Shown here: piece after piece, positions 1 to 9,786 of the stretch
Layout of the letters: each line of letters begins with the position of its first letter
Position numbering within the stretch: position 1 is the first letter of the stretch
Assembly: GCA_002382085.1 (NCBI GenBank)
Contig: DFZK01000010.1
Location: forward strand, 317,072-381,071
From: Sulfurospirillum sp. UBA4058
GTDB taxonomy: Bacteria; Campylobacterota; Campylobacteria; Campylobacterales; Sulfurospirillaceae
Reading direction: 5' to 3'
DNA length: 64,000 nucleotides
Translations under genes and position numbers: made by a program
The notes under the pieces: generated by a model
Told to the model about the DNA's origin: nothing
Seen by the model: the letters and a program-made list of their open reading frames with translations, nothing else
Databases searched by the model: none

Positions 1-582
1 GAGCTTGCGAAATACGGTTCGTTAGAGTTTCACTCCATGCATCATCCGCATATGACCGAACTAAGCGACGACGCGATTAAAAAAGATTTTGACGAAGGGC
101 TTGCTTTATTTGAAAAACGTTTAGGCATAAAACCGCGCTACTTTTCCTATCCCTTCGGAGAGTTTAGCCCGCGTGTCAAAGAAATTGCCAAAAGCTACGG
201 CTTCGAAGCGATTTTAAATCAAAACATGGGTGCGGTTGCAACTTTTAGCGACCCGTTTGATTTAGACCGCTCCGCATTGGTCGGTAAGAGCGATTTGAAC
301 GCATTTTTAAAATACAAAGCCTTGGAAGCGACATGGATTGAGCCGACGTATCTTCTTAAAGACGGCAAGGTCGAAACTTTACATGTAAAGGCCAACACAA
401 GTGCAACCAAAGGCGGCTTGTATATCAGCGGTTTCGGCTATCGAGAGCTGAACCTGCAAGAAGGTGCTTTTCAAGCAAATATCACTAAAATTTTGACCAA
501 AGAGCGCACGAGACTCATCGTCTCCGTGGGCAATAAAATTTCAACGAAACTACTCGTAAAGGATAACTATGGAACTAAGTAA
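1..582 (+). CDS. Polysaccharide deacetylase family protein, 3' part only
   Basis: The reading frame is open from base 1, so the gene starts upstream of the window and only its last 193 residues are visible. The first visible residues include HSMHHPHM, which fits the metal-binding H-x3-H/HP motif of NodB-type deacetylases, and [10 protein letters not shown] further on fits the family's later RxFxxPxG motif. Such enzymes remove acetyl groups from N-acetylated sugars of cell-wall or exopolysaccharide; the substrate here cannot be told. After the catalytic part comes a tail of about 90 residues that looks beta-rich and matches no domain I know. The stop overlaps the start of frr by 14 bases, so translation is probably coupled. 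Family assignment is fairly safe, function is not. Confidence 0.72.
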   Translation, partial: ELAKYGSLEFHSMHHPHMTELSDDAIKKDFDEGLALFEKRLGIKPRYFSYPFGEFSPRVKEIAKSYGFEAILNQNMGAVATFSDPFDLDRSALVGKSDLNAFLKYKALEATWIEPTYLLKDGKVETLHVKANTSATKGGLYISGFGYRELNLQEGAFQANITKILTKERTRLIVSVGNKISTKLLVKDNYGTK

Positions 583-1129
583 AGTGTATGCCGAACAAAA
601 AGAGCATATGGAAAAATGTATCTCTGCCCTTAAACGCGACTTTATGACGATTCGTAGCGGTAAAGTCTCGATCTCGATTTTAGACAACATTCACGTCGAT
701 TATTACGGAACGCCGACCGCGCTCAATCAAGTTGCGACCGTTTTAGTCAGCGACGCTACGACGATTAGCATTACGCCGTGGGAAAAAAAGATGCTACGCG
801 AAATTGAAAAAGCGATCATGCAAGCCAATATCGGCGTCAATCCGAACAACGACGGTGAAAGCGTCAAACTTTTCTTCCCTCCGATGACGAGCGAACAGCG
901 AAAAGAGAGTGCAAAACAAGCCAAAATTATGGGCGACAAAGCCAAAGTTGCCGCGCGTAACGTACGTAAAGATGCTAACGACCAAGTGAAAAAATTGGAA
1001 AAAGATAAGCTGATTACCGAAGATCAATCGAAAAAAGCACAAGACGAGGTTCAAAAAATTACCGATGCGACGGTCGCAAAAATAGACGACTTGGTTAAAG
1101 AAAAAGAAGCTGAATTGCTCAAAATTTAA
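569..1129 (+). CDS. frr: Ribosome recycling factor
   Basis: A 186-residue protein, the usual RRF length (about 185). RRF works with EF-G to split the post-termination ribosome. The sequence shows the typical pattern: an N-terminal helix with [10 protein letters not shown], the family's LNQVATV and ITPWEKKML segments at the start of the beta domain, [20 protein letters not shown] in the middle, and a long charged helical C-terminus (residues about 110-186) that forms the rest of the three-helix bundle. The ATG overlaps the end of the upstream deacetylase gene. pyrE follows after 8 bases, so the two are likely co-transcribed. Confidence 0.96.
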   Translation: MELSKVYAEQKEHMEKCISALKRDFMTIRSGKVSISILDNIHVDYYGTPTALNQVATVLVSDATTISITPWEKKMLREIEKAIMQANIGVNPNNDGESVKLFFPPMTSEQRKESAKQAKIMGDKAKVAARNVRKDANDQVKKLEKDKLITEDQSKKAQDEVQKITDATVAKIDDLVKEKEAELLKI

Positions 1130-1137
1130 GGATTTGT

Positions 1138-1746
1138 ATGCAAATCGAAAACATTTATAAAGAAGCTAACGCTCTTTTAGAAGGGCATTTCTTACTGAGC
1201 AGCGGCAAACACTCTCGCTTTTACCTTCAAAGTGCTAAAGTTTTGGAAGACCCGAAAGTCGCTGAAGAACTTGCCGTTGCACTGGCAAAGATGATTCAAG
1301 CCTACGGTCTTGAGATCGACACCGTCTGTTCTCCCGCCCTCGGCGGCGTACTTGCCGGATACGAGCTAGCGCGTGCGCTGGGTAAACGTTTTATCTTCGC
1401 CGAACGCGTCGGCGGAGAGATGACGATTCGCCGCGGTTTTGACGTAAAAGAAGGCGAGAAAATTTTGGTCTGCGAAGACATTATTACAACCGGCGGCTCC
1501 GCGCTTGAAGCGGCAAACGTTGCCCAAAGCATGGGCGGCATTATCGTTGGATTTGCCGCACTCGCCAACCGCGGTTTTTGTAAACGCGTCGGAAGCGATC
1601 TTGAAGCAAAACCGACATGTAAGCTTCCAAACGATGCTCCGTTTTTTGCTTTGGCCGATTTTGAATTTGACATTTACGATCCTAGCGAATGCCCTTTATG
1701 TAAAGACGGAAGTGTTGCCTATAAACCCGGTAGTCGAGGAAACTAA
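1138..1746 (+). CDS. pyrE: Orotate phosphoribosyltransferase
   Basis: A 202-residue enzyme of UMP synthesis that joins orotate to PRPP to give OMP. The PRPP-binding signature is [15 protein letters not shown] (around residues 110-125), with the acidic pair replaced by ED, a common variant. An earlier [15 protein letters not shown] segment and [13 protein letters not shown] also fit the longer bacterial PyrE type found in Campylobacterota. The C-terminus holds CPLCKDG, a Cys pair seen in related PyrE proteins. It starts 8 bases after frr and is followed closely by an RDD membrane protein gene, an arrangement I recall as common in this phylum. Confidence 0.95.
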   Translation: MQIENIYKEANALLEGHFLLSSGKHSRFYLQSAKVLEDPKVAEELAVALAKMIQAYGLEIDTVCSPALGGVLAGYELARALGKRFIFAERVGGEMTIRRGFDVKEGEKILVCEDIITTGGSALEAANVAQSMGGIIVGFAALANRGFCKRVGSDLEAKPTCKLPNDAPFFALADFEFDIYDPSECPLCKDGSVAYKPGSRGN

Positions 1747-1749
1747 GTA

Positions 1750-2211
1750 GTGATGCGATGGCGCGAGACGAAAAAAGGCGGCTTAAAAGTACCGATTCAA
1801 CGGTCGATCGACCGTATCGCGCCTTTTTCCAAGCGTGCCAAGGCGTTTATCGTCGACTCGTTTATGCTTCTTATGCCGATTTTGTACATCGTATTTTATC
1901 TTGTTTTCGGCTCACGCGAAGGGTTTGCGCAACATTGGGTATTGGGATGGCTACTCGTTTTAGCTCCATACGGCTTCGTAACGACGCTTTTTTTTTACAC
2001 AAAAGCACAAACTCCCGGTTTTAAAGCCTATGACATCGAACTTAAAGACACGCAAACGCTTCGTACCCCTTCTATCGTCATGCTACTGATACGCTATTTC
2101 TCGGCTCTTTTGACGATCGCGACGCTGATCGGGCTTTTATTTCCGCTATTGCGCAAAGACCGACGTACGCTCTACGATCTTCTCAGCCGTAGCGTGCCTC
2201 TTTGCAAGTAA
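1750..2211 (+). CDS. RDD family membrane protein
   Basis: A protein of about 150 residues with the RDD-family layout. A basic N-terminus is followed by RAKAFIVDSFMLLMPILYIVFYLVF, where the conserved R and D lie at the start of the first membrane helix. Further helices lie around residues 65-85 and 108-135, and a late RTLYDLLSRSV segment holds the last conserved Asp. RDD proteins sit in the inner membrane, and some are linked to ion exchange, but the role here is unknown. The start is either GTG at 1750 or ATG at 1753, 3-6 bases after pyrE. The next gene follows after 4 bases, so frr-pyrE-RDD-MFS looks like one operon. Confidence 0.85.
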   Translation: MMRWRETKKGGLKVPIQRSIDRIAPFSKRAKAFIVDSFMLLMPILYIVFYLVFGSREGFAQHWVLGWLLVLAPYGFVTTLFFYTKAQTPGFKAYDIELKDTQTLRTPSIVMLLIRYFSALLTIATLIGLLFPLLRKDRRTLYDLLSRSVPLCK

Positions 2212-2215
2212 GTCC

Positions 2216-3304
2216 GTGATTTTTACCAAGATTTCGAGTTTTTTCTTTTTCTATTTCGTCGTGACCGGCGTTTACGTTATTTTTATGCCTAAAATGCTTC
2301 AAACAATCGGTTACAACACGTTTCAAATCGGTGCCGTCTTTGCGCTCGCTCCATTGATGCGCTTTATCGTTCCGTTTTTTTTCTTGAAGCATTTTGAACT
2401 CTCTCGTACGGTTTTTTATACCGCTTTACTCGGTGCGATCGGTGCAATACTTCTTTTTTATCCTACCATCGAGCATTTTTATCTTTTTATGCTTCCCAAT
2501 ATGCTTTTAGGAGCATGTTTAGGTATGATCTTACCTTATGTTGAGACGTACGCGATGGAACACCTTAAAAAAGAGCGTTTCGGGCGCGCTAGACTATTCG
2601 GATCGATCGGATTCATGGCAATCGGCATTATCTTAGCTCGTCGACTGGAACACTTCGACAATGCTTTACACTACCTTTTAGCGGCTATTATACTCACGGC
2701 GGCATCGGCGTATTGGCTTACGCGCAATAATGCACTTTTATCCACCTCTAGCGTTAGCAATGAACCTTTTAAGTTTTCACGTGCTACCTTTTTATGGATC
2801 AGTTGTTTTCTGATGCAGGTAAGTTTCGGCGCATTTTATAACTTTTTTACTATTTACGAAACCGCTCACGGCATCAGTTTGGAAACGACCAGTTATTTGT
2901 GGGCTTTCGGCGTCGTTTGCGAAATTATTTTATTCTACTTTCAAGCACCACTTCTCAAACGCTTTACGCTTTTAAACCTTCTTCAATTCGGTGTTTTAAG
3001 TGCCGCCGTCCGATGGTTTTTACTCTTTTTATTTCCCTCGTCGCTTTTTGCTTCTTACGCAACCCAATCATTGCATGCGTTTAGCTTTGCGCTACACCAT
3101 ACCGCCGCTTTGAGCTTACTCTATACGCTTTATGCGCATAAAAAGCTTGCGGCACAGTTTTATTACGGACTCTCTTTTGGATTGGGAGGCTTTGCGGGGG
3201 CACTGATTGCGGGAAATTTTTACGGTCCGAGGCTTTACATGTACGCAGGTTTAATAGCGTTACTTTCGCTTGGAAGCCTTTTCCTTTTCAAGGAGAGAGA
3301 ATAA
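2216..3304 (+). CDS. MFS transporter
   Basis: A 362-residue, very hydrophobic protein with about 11-12 predicted membrane helices, starting at GTG 2216 four bases after the RDD gene. The layout fits the LacY/nucleoside-symporter-like branch of the major facilitator superfamily: a YFVVTGVYVIFMPKML first helix and a loop RFGRARLFGSIGF after helix 4, corresponding to the conserved GxxRxxGSxGF. The substrate cannot be read from the sequence. Its last 17 bases overlap the convergent FliL-like gene on the other strand. Confidence 0.82.
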   Translation: MIFTKISSFFFFYFVVTGVYVIFMPKMLQTIGYNTFQIGAVFALAPLMRFIVPFFFLKHFELSRTVFYTALLGAIGAILLFYPTIEHFYLFMLPNMLLGACLGMILPYVETYAMEHLKKERFGRARLFGSIGFMAIGIILARRLEHFDNALHYLLAAIILTAASAYWLTRNNALLSTSSVSNEPFKFSRATFLWISCFLMQVSFGAFYNFFTIYETAHGISLETTSYLWAFGVVCEIILFYFQAPLLKRFTLLNLLQFGVLSAAVRWFLLFLFPSSLFASYATQSLHAFSFALHHTAALSLLYTLYAHKKLAAQFYYGLSFGLGGFAGALIAGNFYGPRLYMYAGLIALLSLGSLFLFKERE

Positions 3305-3743
3305 AATTTTTAAGATAGATCGTTTCGACTTCATAGCCGAAATTCTCTTCGATCATGCTCATCAATTCGCTTTTTAAACGCTCTTTCCCCTCTAGCGTAT
3401 CCAAACCGTTGGAGTCCATCGTATTGAGGTACTGTAAAACGGCATTACGAACGTTTTCCATATTGCCCTTGAGTGCTTTTTTGCCGCTAGCGTTTTTCAT
3501 GATCAAGGCAATGTCGGCTTTCATAATCTTAAATTTTTGCGAGCGAATATTGATGTAAATCGTATCTAAACTCACCTCATTGGCATCGGTACTCGCATTG
3601 GTCGCTTTGGTCGTTACCGCTACGTTTTCGTACGATGAAGCGTTTGCGCTGTCTTTGAGCATATAGCGGATCGTCCAAAAGCCGATTGCAATGAGCAAAA
3701 TAATAAATCCCAACGTAATTTTGAGCAATTTTTCATTGAGCAT
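3288..3743 (-). CDS. FliL-family flagellar basal-body-associated protein
   Basis: A 151-residue protein with one N-terminal membrane helix (about residues 8-28), a low-complexity Asn/Thr/Ser linker, and a C-terminal domain (about 65-151). That domain has the FliL pattern: FKIMKADIALIMK, an alternating strand, then NVRNAVLQYL, the LEGKERLKSEL helix and a final VETIYLKNFIL strand. FliL proteins ring the flagellar stator and help motor torque. Epsilon genomes can carry more than one FliL-like gene, and no other flagellar gene lies beside this one, so whether it is the main FliL is uncertain. It shares one base with the DUF3137 gene upstream. Confidence 0.72.
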   Translation of the reverse strand: MLNEKLLKITLGFIILLIAIGFWTIRYMLKDSANASSYENVAVTTKATNASTDANEVSLDTIYINIRSQKFKIMKADIALIMKNASGKKALKGNMENVRNAVLQYLNTMDSNGLDTLEGKERLKSELMSMIEENFGYEVETIYLKNFILSP

Positions 3744-4708
3744 TAGCGTTTACTCCATAATCTTTCATTGAGTTTGAGTTCTTCCACGATCCCGACGGCC
3801 GTATTGAGAAGTTCAAAATACTCTTTAATATAGGAAAATTCCAACAACGAACGTGTTAATATCGGCTCAAAAAGAGATTTTGTGTAGGCAATAGCGATAT
3901 AAATCCGTGAAGCGACGAAAGAGAGATAGATCGGTCGGTTAATTTTTCGTTGAAGAAGCACGATTTTTTCCATTAATGCATGAGAAAGGATATAACGGCT
4001 TTCTATCGGATCATCCCCGTAAACGACGAAAACTTTTTCAAATTCAACGTGATCAAGCTTCATCAGCGAGCCTCTCGTGACGTTCATACCCTGCAACCAT
4101 GTTCCTAAAACGCCTAAAGACCGCTCTGCTACGTCGGGTAAAACCACCGTTTTGCTTTTAAACGCTTTGTTAAAATCGGCGCAAAAGAAAAGTCCTTGGA
4201 AAATCGTCTCCCAACGCTCTTTGCCTTTGCTATCGCGCTCTTTTTGTTGCGTATGCAAGAAACTAAATCGCACGTCGACTTTCGCAATCGAGCCGCTGAC
4301 CAGATCGCTTCCTTCAAACCGATCATATGCTTCCAAAAAGAGTTCGCTTCTTCGATACTCTTGTTCACCGATGGCACTTTCTTTGCGATATATAAGCGAT
4401 GCATCGATCTGATAAAGAAGTTTTTCGATCACTTGATCTTTAAAGACTGCCGTAAAACCCGCTTTTTCGTGACGGTAGACAAACATAAATATCAAAAAGC
4501 CGATCATAACGCTGAACACACTTGCTTGTAAAGGAGAAAAATGCATTTGCTTATGTAAAACAATGAAAAAAACGATCACTCCAAGACCGATATAAAAAGC
4601 CGTAGTTTGGAGTTTTTTTACGATACGTTTACGCTCTTCTTCCAATGGAAGGAGTGCTTCTTGCATCGTTTCGTAGTAGTATTCGAGTAGCGATGAAAGC
4701 GTCGCCAT
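3743..4708 (-). CDS. DUF3137 domain membrane protein
   Basis: A 321-residue protein with an N-terminal soluble helix, two adjacent membrane helices at about residues 35-55 and 60-80, then a large cytoplasmic domain. The late segment FEKVFVVYGDDPIESRYILSHALME is the hallmark of DUF3137 proteins, which are often encoded next to LemA as here (14 bases from the LemA stop). The DUF3137-LemA pair has no established biochemical role; a membrane-envelope job is the usual guess. No enzyme motif is visible. Confidence 0.85.
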   Translation of the reverse strand: MATLSSLLEYYYETMQEALLPLEEERKRIVKKLQTTAFYIGLGVIVFFIVLHKQMHFSPLQASVFSVMIGFLIFMFVYRHEKAGFTAVFKDQVIEKLLYQIDASLIYRKESAIGEQEYRRSELFLEAYDRFEGSDLVSGSIAKVDVRFSFLHTQQKERDSKGKERWETIFQGLFFCADFNKAFKSKTVVLPDVAERSLGVLGTWLQGMNVTRGSLMKLDHVEFEKVFVVYGDDPIESRYILSHALMEKIVLLQRKINRPIYLSFVASRIYIAIAYTKSLFEPILTRSLLEFSYIKEYFELLNTAVGIVEELKLNERLWSKR

Positions 4709-4722
4709 GATACGAGAGGTCG

Positions 4723-5277
4723 TTAACGAAAAAGATTCTTGACGTTAACGTTCTCACGCTCCGCAACGTCAATACGCAACACTTCCTTTTTCTCCAAGCG
4801 CATAAAGCCCGCAAGCAGATTGGTAGGAAACATCTCAAGCGCATTATTGTAATCGGTAACGCTTTGATTGTAAGCGCGACGTGCCGCGGAGATTTGCTCT
4901 TCGACCTCGTGAAGCGTGTGTTGAAGATGCAGAAAATTTTCGTTTGCTTTCAGTACCGGATAGTTCTCAACCGTTACCATAAGCGAACTTAGCATCGATG
5001 AGAGTTCTTTGTCCAACGCCATCTTATCATGCGCGTTTAAACTCGGTTGTAAGGCTTGAGAACGTAAGGAAGTAATTTTTTCAAAGGTTCCCGCTTCGTG
5101 AAGCATATACTCTTTGAGCGTCGCGACAAGATTGGGAATGAGATCGTAGCGTTTTTTCAAAATCGCGTCGAGTCCCGCAAAGATATTATCGACTTGATTT
5201 TTTTTAGAAATTAACGTGTTGTACAAAACGATAAAAATGAAAAGCAGTGCACCGCCGATGATCAAAAACGTTTCCAC
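4723..5277 (-). CDS. LemA family protein
   Basis: A 184-residue protein starting with GTG at 5277 behind a strong GAGGAGG ribosome site. A single N-terminal membrane helix (residues 3-20) precedes the LemA core: LISKKNQVDNIFAGLDAILKKRYDLIPNLVATLKEY, the well-conserved stretch of the family, then a long coiled helical region and a QSVTDYNNALEMFPTNLLAGF segment near the end. LemA proteins are membrane-anchored helical-bundle proteins of unknown mechanism. The gene is followed by its usual partner DUF3137. Confidence 0.93.
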   Translation of the reverse strand: METFLIIGGALLFIFIVLYNTLISKKNQVDNIFAGLDAILKKRYDLIPNLVATLKEYMLHEAGTFEKITSLRSQALQPSLNAHDKMALDKELSSMLSSLMVTVENYPVLKANENFLHLQHTLHEVEEQISAARRAYNQSVTDYNNALEMFPTNLLAGFMRLEKKEVLRIDVAERENVNVKNLFR

Positions 5278-5300
5278 GACAAACCTCCTCGTAATTTTTA

Positions 5301-5334
5301 GGCTTTGCGAATCTACATGTAGATTCGCAAAGCC
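5301..5334. repeat. Perfect 34-base palindrome between typA and lemA
   Basis: The two 17-base arms are exact reverse complements with no loop, beginning GGCTTTGCGAATC and meeting in the centre at TACATGTA. It fills half of the 76-base gap between the typA stop and the lemA start. No U-run follows on the minus strand (the next bases are TAAAAATTAC), so it is not a textbook terminator, though the RNA would fold very stably. The centre carries the ACATGT hexamer that recurs through the window. Confidence 0.85.
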
Positions 5335-5353
5335 GTCTATCGATCACGCTATC

Positions 5354-7153
5354 TTAACGACTCATACGTTTACGTTGCGTCGGATCTAAATATTTTTTAC
5401 GAATACGAATATTTAAAGGCGTTACTTCGACGAGCTCGTCGTTTTCAATCCACTCAAGTGCCAATTCAAGGTTCATTTTTCGAGGCGGTACCAGCTTAAT
5501 CGCTTCGTCCGCACCGCTACTTCTAACGTTACTTTGCGGTTTACCTTTGATCGGGTTGACGTCCAAATCGTTTGGGCGTGAATGCTCGCCGATAATCATA
5601 CCCGAGTAGACTTTAACCTGCGCATCGATAAACAAAACGCCTCTTTCTTGTAAGCTAAAGAGCGAATAACCCATCGCCGTGCCCGTTTCCATTGAAGTCA
5701 ATGCGCCGTTTTTACGGTGTTCGACTTCACCGCTCAGCGGACGAAACTCTAAAAACGAGTGGTTCATCACGCCTTCGCCTTTGGTATCGGTCAAAAACTG
5801 TCCGCGAAAGCCGATAAGACCGCGTGCGGGAATTTCAAACTCGATTCTCGTCTGACCGTCGCCCGTCGGATTCATCGTCTTCATTTCCGCTTTTTTGCGA
5901 CCGAGTTTTTCGATAACCGTTCCGGTAAATTCGTCGGGTACGTCAATCACTAAATGCTCGTAAGGTTCCATTTTGACGCCGTTTTCTTCTCTGATAATGA
6001 CTTCGGGGCGACCGAGGGAGAACTCATACCCTTCGCGACGCATATTTTCCGCCAAAATCGTAATTTGCAACTCACCGCGGCCGGAAACTTTAAATTTACC
6101 TTCGCCCTCGGACTCGTATTTCATCGCAATATTCGTTTTCATCTCGGATTCTAAACGCTCGGAAAGTTTATTGGACGTAACGTATTTGCCGTCAAGTCCC
6201 GCAAACGGAGAGTCGTTAACCGCAAAAACGACCGAAAGCGTAGGCTCTTCGATATGCAAAGGATCAAGCGGCATCGGATTATTGGGATCGACGATACTAT
6301 CGCCCACGTCAAGCGTCTCAAAACCGGCAACCGCAACGATATCACCGCTTTCGGCTTCATTGATATCGATACGATCCAAACCGTGAAACCCGATCAATTT
6401 AGAGATACGTCCGCGTGTTTGTTCGCCGCTCGCTTTAGCAAGCATGACGGTTTCGTTCTTTTTAATCGTACCGTTAAAAATGCGCGCAATACCGATTTTA
6501 CCGACGTAATTATCGTAATCGAGGGTAAATACCTGTAATTGAAGCGGATTTTCGGGTTTGCCCGAAGGGGCGGGTACATGCTTAATAATCGTCTCAAACA
6601 AAGGTTCTAGGTTTTTGTTTTCGTCGCTCATATCGTACTTGGCGTAACCGTCGCGTGCCGCGGCGTAAACGATGGGGAATTCCAACTGTTGTTCGTTTGC
6701 ACCGAGCGCAACGAGAAGATCGAACACCTCATCGACGACGCGATCGGGATCGGCGGCAGGCTTGTCGATTTTATTAACGACGACGATCGGACAAAGACCT
6801 AAACTTAACGCCTTTTTAACGACAAACTTGGTTTGAGGCATAACGCCCTCTTGTGCATCGACCAACAGTAAAACACCGTCGACCATTTTCAAAACACGTT
6901 CAACTTCACCGCCGAAATCCGCGTGGCCCGGAGTGTCGATAATGTTGATTTTCGTCTCTTTATAGCGAATCGCCGTATTTTTAGAAAGGATGGTAATACC
7001 GCGTTCTTTTTCAAGATCGTTGCTATCCATCGCTCTTTCTTCGACTTTTTGGTGTGCGCTAAAGGTTCCCGATTGTTTCAACAACTCGTCGACCAAAGTA
7101 GTTTTGCCGTGGTCAACGTGCGCGATTACGGCAATATTTCTAAACTCTTGCAA
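5354..7153 (-). CDS. typA: Ribosome-associated GTPase TypA/BipA
   Basis: A 599-residue translational GTPase, the standard TypA length. G1 is [11 protein letters not shown]2 lies in the ERGITI region, G3 is DTPGHADFG and G4 is NKID (followed by KPAADP). Behind the G domain come the EF-Tu-like domain 2 and the EF-G-like domains with the TypA-specific C-terminus ([20 protein letters not shown], then [11 protein letters not shown]). TypA/BipA binds the 70S ribosome at the factor site and supports ribosome assembly and stress growth. A gap of 76 bases holding a long palindrome separates it from lemA. Confidence 0.97.
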   Translation of the reverse strand: MQEFRNIAVIAHVDHGKTTLVDELLKQSGTFSAHQKVEERAMDSNDLEKERGITILSKNTAIRYKETKINIIDTPGHADFGGEVERVLKMVDGVLLLVDAQEGVMPQTKFVVKKALSLGLCPIVVVNKIDKPAADPDRVVDEVFDLLVALGANEQQLEFPIVYAAARDGYAKYDMSDENKNLEPLFETIIKHVPAPSGKPENPLQLQVFTLDYDNYVGKIGIARIFNGTIKKNETVMLAKASGEQTRGRISKLIGFHGLDRIDINEAESGDIVAVAGFETLDVGDSIVDPNNPMPLDPLHIEEPTLSVVFAVNDSPFAGLDGKYVTSNKLSERLESEMKTNIAMKYESEGEGKFKVSGRGELQITILAENMRREGYEFSLGRPEVIIREENGVKMEPYEHLVIDVPDEFTGTVIEKLGRKKAEMKTMNPTGDGQTRIEFEIPARGLIGFRGQFLTDTKGEGVMNHSFLEFRPLSGEVEHRKNGALTSMETGTAMGYSLFSLQERGVLFIDAQVKVYSGMIIGEHSRPNDLDVNPIKGKPQSNVRSSGADEAIKLVPPRKMNLELALEWIENDELVEVTPLNIRIRKKYLDPTQRKRMSR

Positions 7154-7283
7154 AAAATTCTCCTCGTTATCTTAGCTTTTACATCTCTTAATAAAACATA
7201 CGTGGCAGGTGTAGTTCGAAGAAGTAATATGTTTCATTATACCATTTTCTCGCTAAATTTACATGTAAAGAGTTGTTACCGAT

Positions 7284-7300
7284 GTGGAATGAAGATTGCT
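7284..7300 (+). promoter_or_regulatory. Sigma-54 promoter of the fliK-flgD operon
   Basis: TGGAATGAAGATTGCT has the -24 GG (7286-7287) and -12 GC (7298-7299) exactly ten bases apart, with TTGC at -12, as RpoN needs. It lies about 50 bases before the fliK start. Hook and rod genes in Campylobacterota are known RpoN/FlgR targets. A near copy stands in front of flgE. Confidence 0.8.
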
Positions 7301-7347
7301 TATTAAAAGCGTGGAATTATCTAAAATTTGAATATAAGGCAATGAAC

Positions 7348-9048
7348 ATGCAAGATCTTTTCTCTTTTGTTCAAACCAAAAGTAGCCCTTTGTCTACAAC
7401 GCCTAATAACGTAAGTACCGATGTTTCAGGCACGCAAACGCCTGCGCAAGAAGGAGCGTTTTCCGAAAGTTTTTTTGCAATTATTTTGGGAAAATTGACG
7501 CAAGAAGAAACCTCTCAAGCACTGGAAGAACTTCCGATCGAAACGACGACCTCTGCCGCTACGGAGAGCCTTTTGACAACCGGCGGTACGGATGAAGCAA
7601 AGCCTATCGACGAACATCTTTTAGAAGACCTTTTAAGCATCGTCAATGCTTTGCAACAAGATTCGCAAACAACGAATTTTCCGACTTTAAAAGCCTCTTC
7701 AAACCTTGAAAAAATTCTTAACAGCGAAACGGCTCGTCAAGATTTTGCCAACGTTAAAAGCGTCAGTGATTTGCTTGAACTTTCCAAAAAATATGACTTA
7801 GGACTTGAAAAGCTCTCAATTTCAAAAGAGAGCGTCGAAAGTTTACAAACCAAGTTTCCGAAGCTAACGCAAAATAACTTTTTCGATGAGATTACTACGG
7901 CACTCAAGCAAATGCAATCCGAACCTCGATCAACGGCGCAAACGACCCAACAAACAACGATTCCGACGCAAGTGGGTCTCATGAGTCTTTTGGATAACCA
8001 ACAGCCTAAAACCCAACCGACAACGCAAACGCAATCTATTTTAGGCGAGTTGATCGCCAAAGAGAGTTCCAGCGAAGCGACACATTCGCAACAACCGATC
8101 CAAACGACGCCTAAACCTTTAGAAGAGACGCCGATCGTAAACGAAAAGCAACAAACGATAACGCAAACAATATTAAATAAAGCGGCATCGGAAAATAAAA
8201 ACGCCGACGCTTCCATGCAACCGGTAAACGATCCGCACACCGACGATGCGGTAAAATCTTCTATCGAAGTATCGACCAAACCGTTGGAAACCGTTATCCA
8301 AAAAGCTTTACACGATGTCAAGCAAGAAATGAAAAAAACCGAAGTTCCGACACAATCGATCAGCGATAACGACGCAACGATACAAGAAACTTCGACATTA
8401 AAAACCAACGACTTCAAAGCCGAAGTCGCTCAAAAAAGCGATGCTAAAGATGACGAACTGTTGATCAAACCTTTGAAGCAAGAAAAAACGATCGAAGCGT
8501 CAAACGACGAACTTTCCTCCGTACAGACGGCAAAACCGCTTGTGTCGGAAGAGACGAAATCATCGTCCGAAGACGTACAATCAACACTCGATATTAAAAC
8601 CGATAGCACCGTAAAAGTAACGACAAAGCAAGATTTTAATACCAATAAGCCGACTTCGACCAAAGAGAGCCTATCGCAGTTTGCCGGTGATTTAAAAGAG
8701 CAGATCGAAACGTACAAACCACCCATTATGAAAGTGGAACTTTCGTTAAGCCCGAAAAGCTTAGGCGATGTCGACGTAACGTTAGTGACACGAGGTAATA
8801 ATTTACATGTAAACATTTCATCCAATGCGACGACCATGAGCCTCTTTACCCAAAACCAAGACGAAGTCAAGAGTGCATTGGTCAATATGGGTTTTACTAA
8901 CCTTGAAATGAACTTTAGCGATCAGCGCAACAGCGAGCAATCGCAACACCATCAAAAACAAAACGGCGGAAACTTCAACGAGTTTGGCACGGAACAGAGT
9001 GAGGACGATACGACACTTTTAGAGATCGTCATTCCTCAATACGTTTAA
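7348..9048 (+). CDS. fliK: Flagellar hook-length control protein FliK
   Basis: About 566 residues. I chose ATG 7348 because AAGG at 7336-7339 lies eight bases ahead; upstream in-frame starts at 7273 and 7342 are badly spaced, and 7273 lies within the promoter. The long middle (about residues 20-440) is rich in Gln, Thr, Ser and Lys with little order, as expected for the molecular-ruler part. The last 130 residues hold the FliK C-terminal domain: KVELSLSPKSLGDVDVTLVTRGNNLHVNI corresponds to the conserved LxPxxLGxVxVxL core that switches the export gate. It heads a sigma-54 operon with flgD and a FlgE-like gene. Confidence 0.88.
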   Translation: MQDLFSFVQTKSSPLSTTPNNVSTDVSGTQTPAQEGAFSESFFAIILGKLTQEETSQALEELPIETTTSAATESLLTTGGTDEAKPIDEHLLEDLLSIVNALQQDSQTTNFPTLKASSNLEKILNSETARQDFANVKSVSDLLELSKKYDLGLEKLSISKESVESLQTKFPKLTQNNFFDEITTALKQMQSEPRSTAQTTQQTTIPTQVGLMSLLDNQQPKTQPTTQTQSILGELIAKESSSEATHSQQPIQTTPKPLEETPIVNEKQQTITQTILNKAASENKNADASMQPVNDPHTDDAVKSSIEVSTKPLETVIQKALHDVKQEMKKTEVPTQSISDNDATIQETSTLKTNDFKAEVAQKSDAKDDELLIKPLKQEKTIEASNDELSSVQTAKPLVSEETKSSSEDVQSTLDIKTDSTVKVTTKQDFNTNKPTSTKESLSQFAGDLKEQIETYKPPIMKVELSLSPKSLGDVDVTLVTRGNNLHVNISSNATTMSLFTQNQDEVKSALVNMGFTNLEMNFSDQRNSEQSQHHQKQNGGNFNEFGTEQSEDDTTLLEIVIPQYV

Positions 9049-9060
9049 AAAGGATACGAC

Positions 9061-9777
9061 ATGGCAACAGGATATGAAAATTTAATCAAAACGGGAACAT
9101 CTTCGACAAGTAGTTCAAGTTCCACAAGTTCAAGTACGAGTACGGCAAAAACCGGTTCGGCCGATAGCTTAAATAAAGACGATTTTTTACAGCTCTTACT
9201 CGTCGAACTTCAACACCAAGATCCAACCGATCCGATGGATAGCGATAAAATCTTGACCCAAACATCGCAATTAGCCACCCTTGAAGCTTCCGAAAATACC
9301 AATAAAGCACTGGAAGACTTGGCAGCACAACTTAAACAAAGTGTGAGTGCCGGAGCGACTTCGGTTATCGGCAAAATGGCAAGTCTCGGATATAACGCTA
9401 TCACGTTAAAAGACGGTGAAGCGGCGTACGAAGTCTACTTTCCGAATGAGATTAAAGACGGAACGCTTACGATTAAAGACGCTAACAAAAACACCGTACA
9501 AACCATCGACCTTGGAGATGTTGCTGCCGGTAAAAGCGGCGTAGTCGCCTTTAAGTGGGACGGCACGAATCAATACGGCGATAAAGTTAAAGACGGATAT
9601 TACAGCGTTACGGCGGATTACGTCGATGCAAATAATAAATCGCAAACAACACAATTCGGTGTTTATCCCGTAGAATCCATTCGTTACGAAGACGGCGAAA
9701 CCTATGTCAAACTCGGTTCAACGTATTATCCGATGGGTGACGTAACCGAATTTTACGAACAATCTTTAATCTCTTAA
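9061..9777 (+). CDS. flgD: Flagellar hook capping/assembly protein FlgD
   Basis: A 238-residue protein. After a Ser/Thr-rich start comes the FlgD N-terminal signature, LNKDDFLQLLLVELQHQDPTDPMDSDKILTQTSQLATLE (about residues 36-75), followed by a tudor/FlgD-Ig-like region with GTNQYGDKVKDGYYSVTADYVD. FlgD caps the growing hook and lets FlgE subunits fold in place. It follows fliK by 12 bases and precedes the FlgE-like gene by 9, the usual order. The AAAGGA ribosome site is clear. Confidence 0.95.
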   Translation: MATGYENLIKTGTSSTSSSSSTSSSTSTAKTGSADSLNKDDFLQLLLVELQHQDPTDPMDSDKILTQTSQLATLEASENTNKALEDLAAQLKQSVSAGATSVIGKMASLGYNAITLKDGEAAYEVYFPNEIKDGTLTIKDANKNTVQTIDLGDVAAGKSGVVAFKWDGTNQYGDKVKDGYYSVTADYVDANNKSQTTQFGVYPVESIRYEDGETYVKLGSTYYPMGDVTEFYEQSLIS

Positions 9778-9786
9778 GAATCAGCG

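Noticed and set aside
7737..8885. Two long minus-strand frames inside fliK
   Set aside because: They come from the low-complexity Gln/Thr/Ser codons of the ruler region read backwards; no ribosome site and no family likeness.
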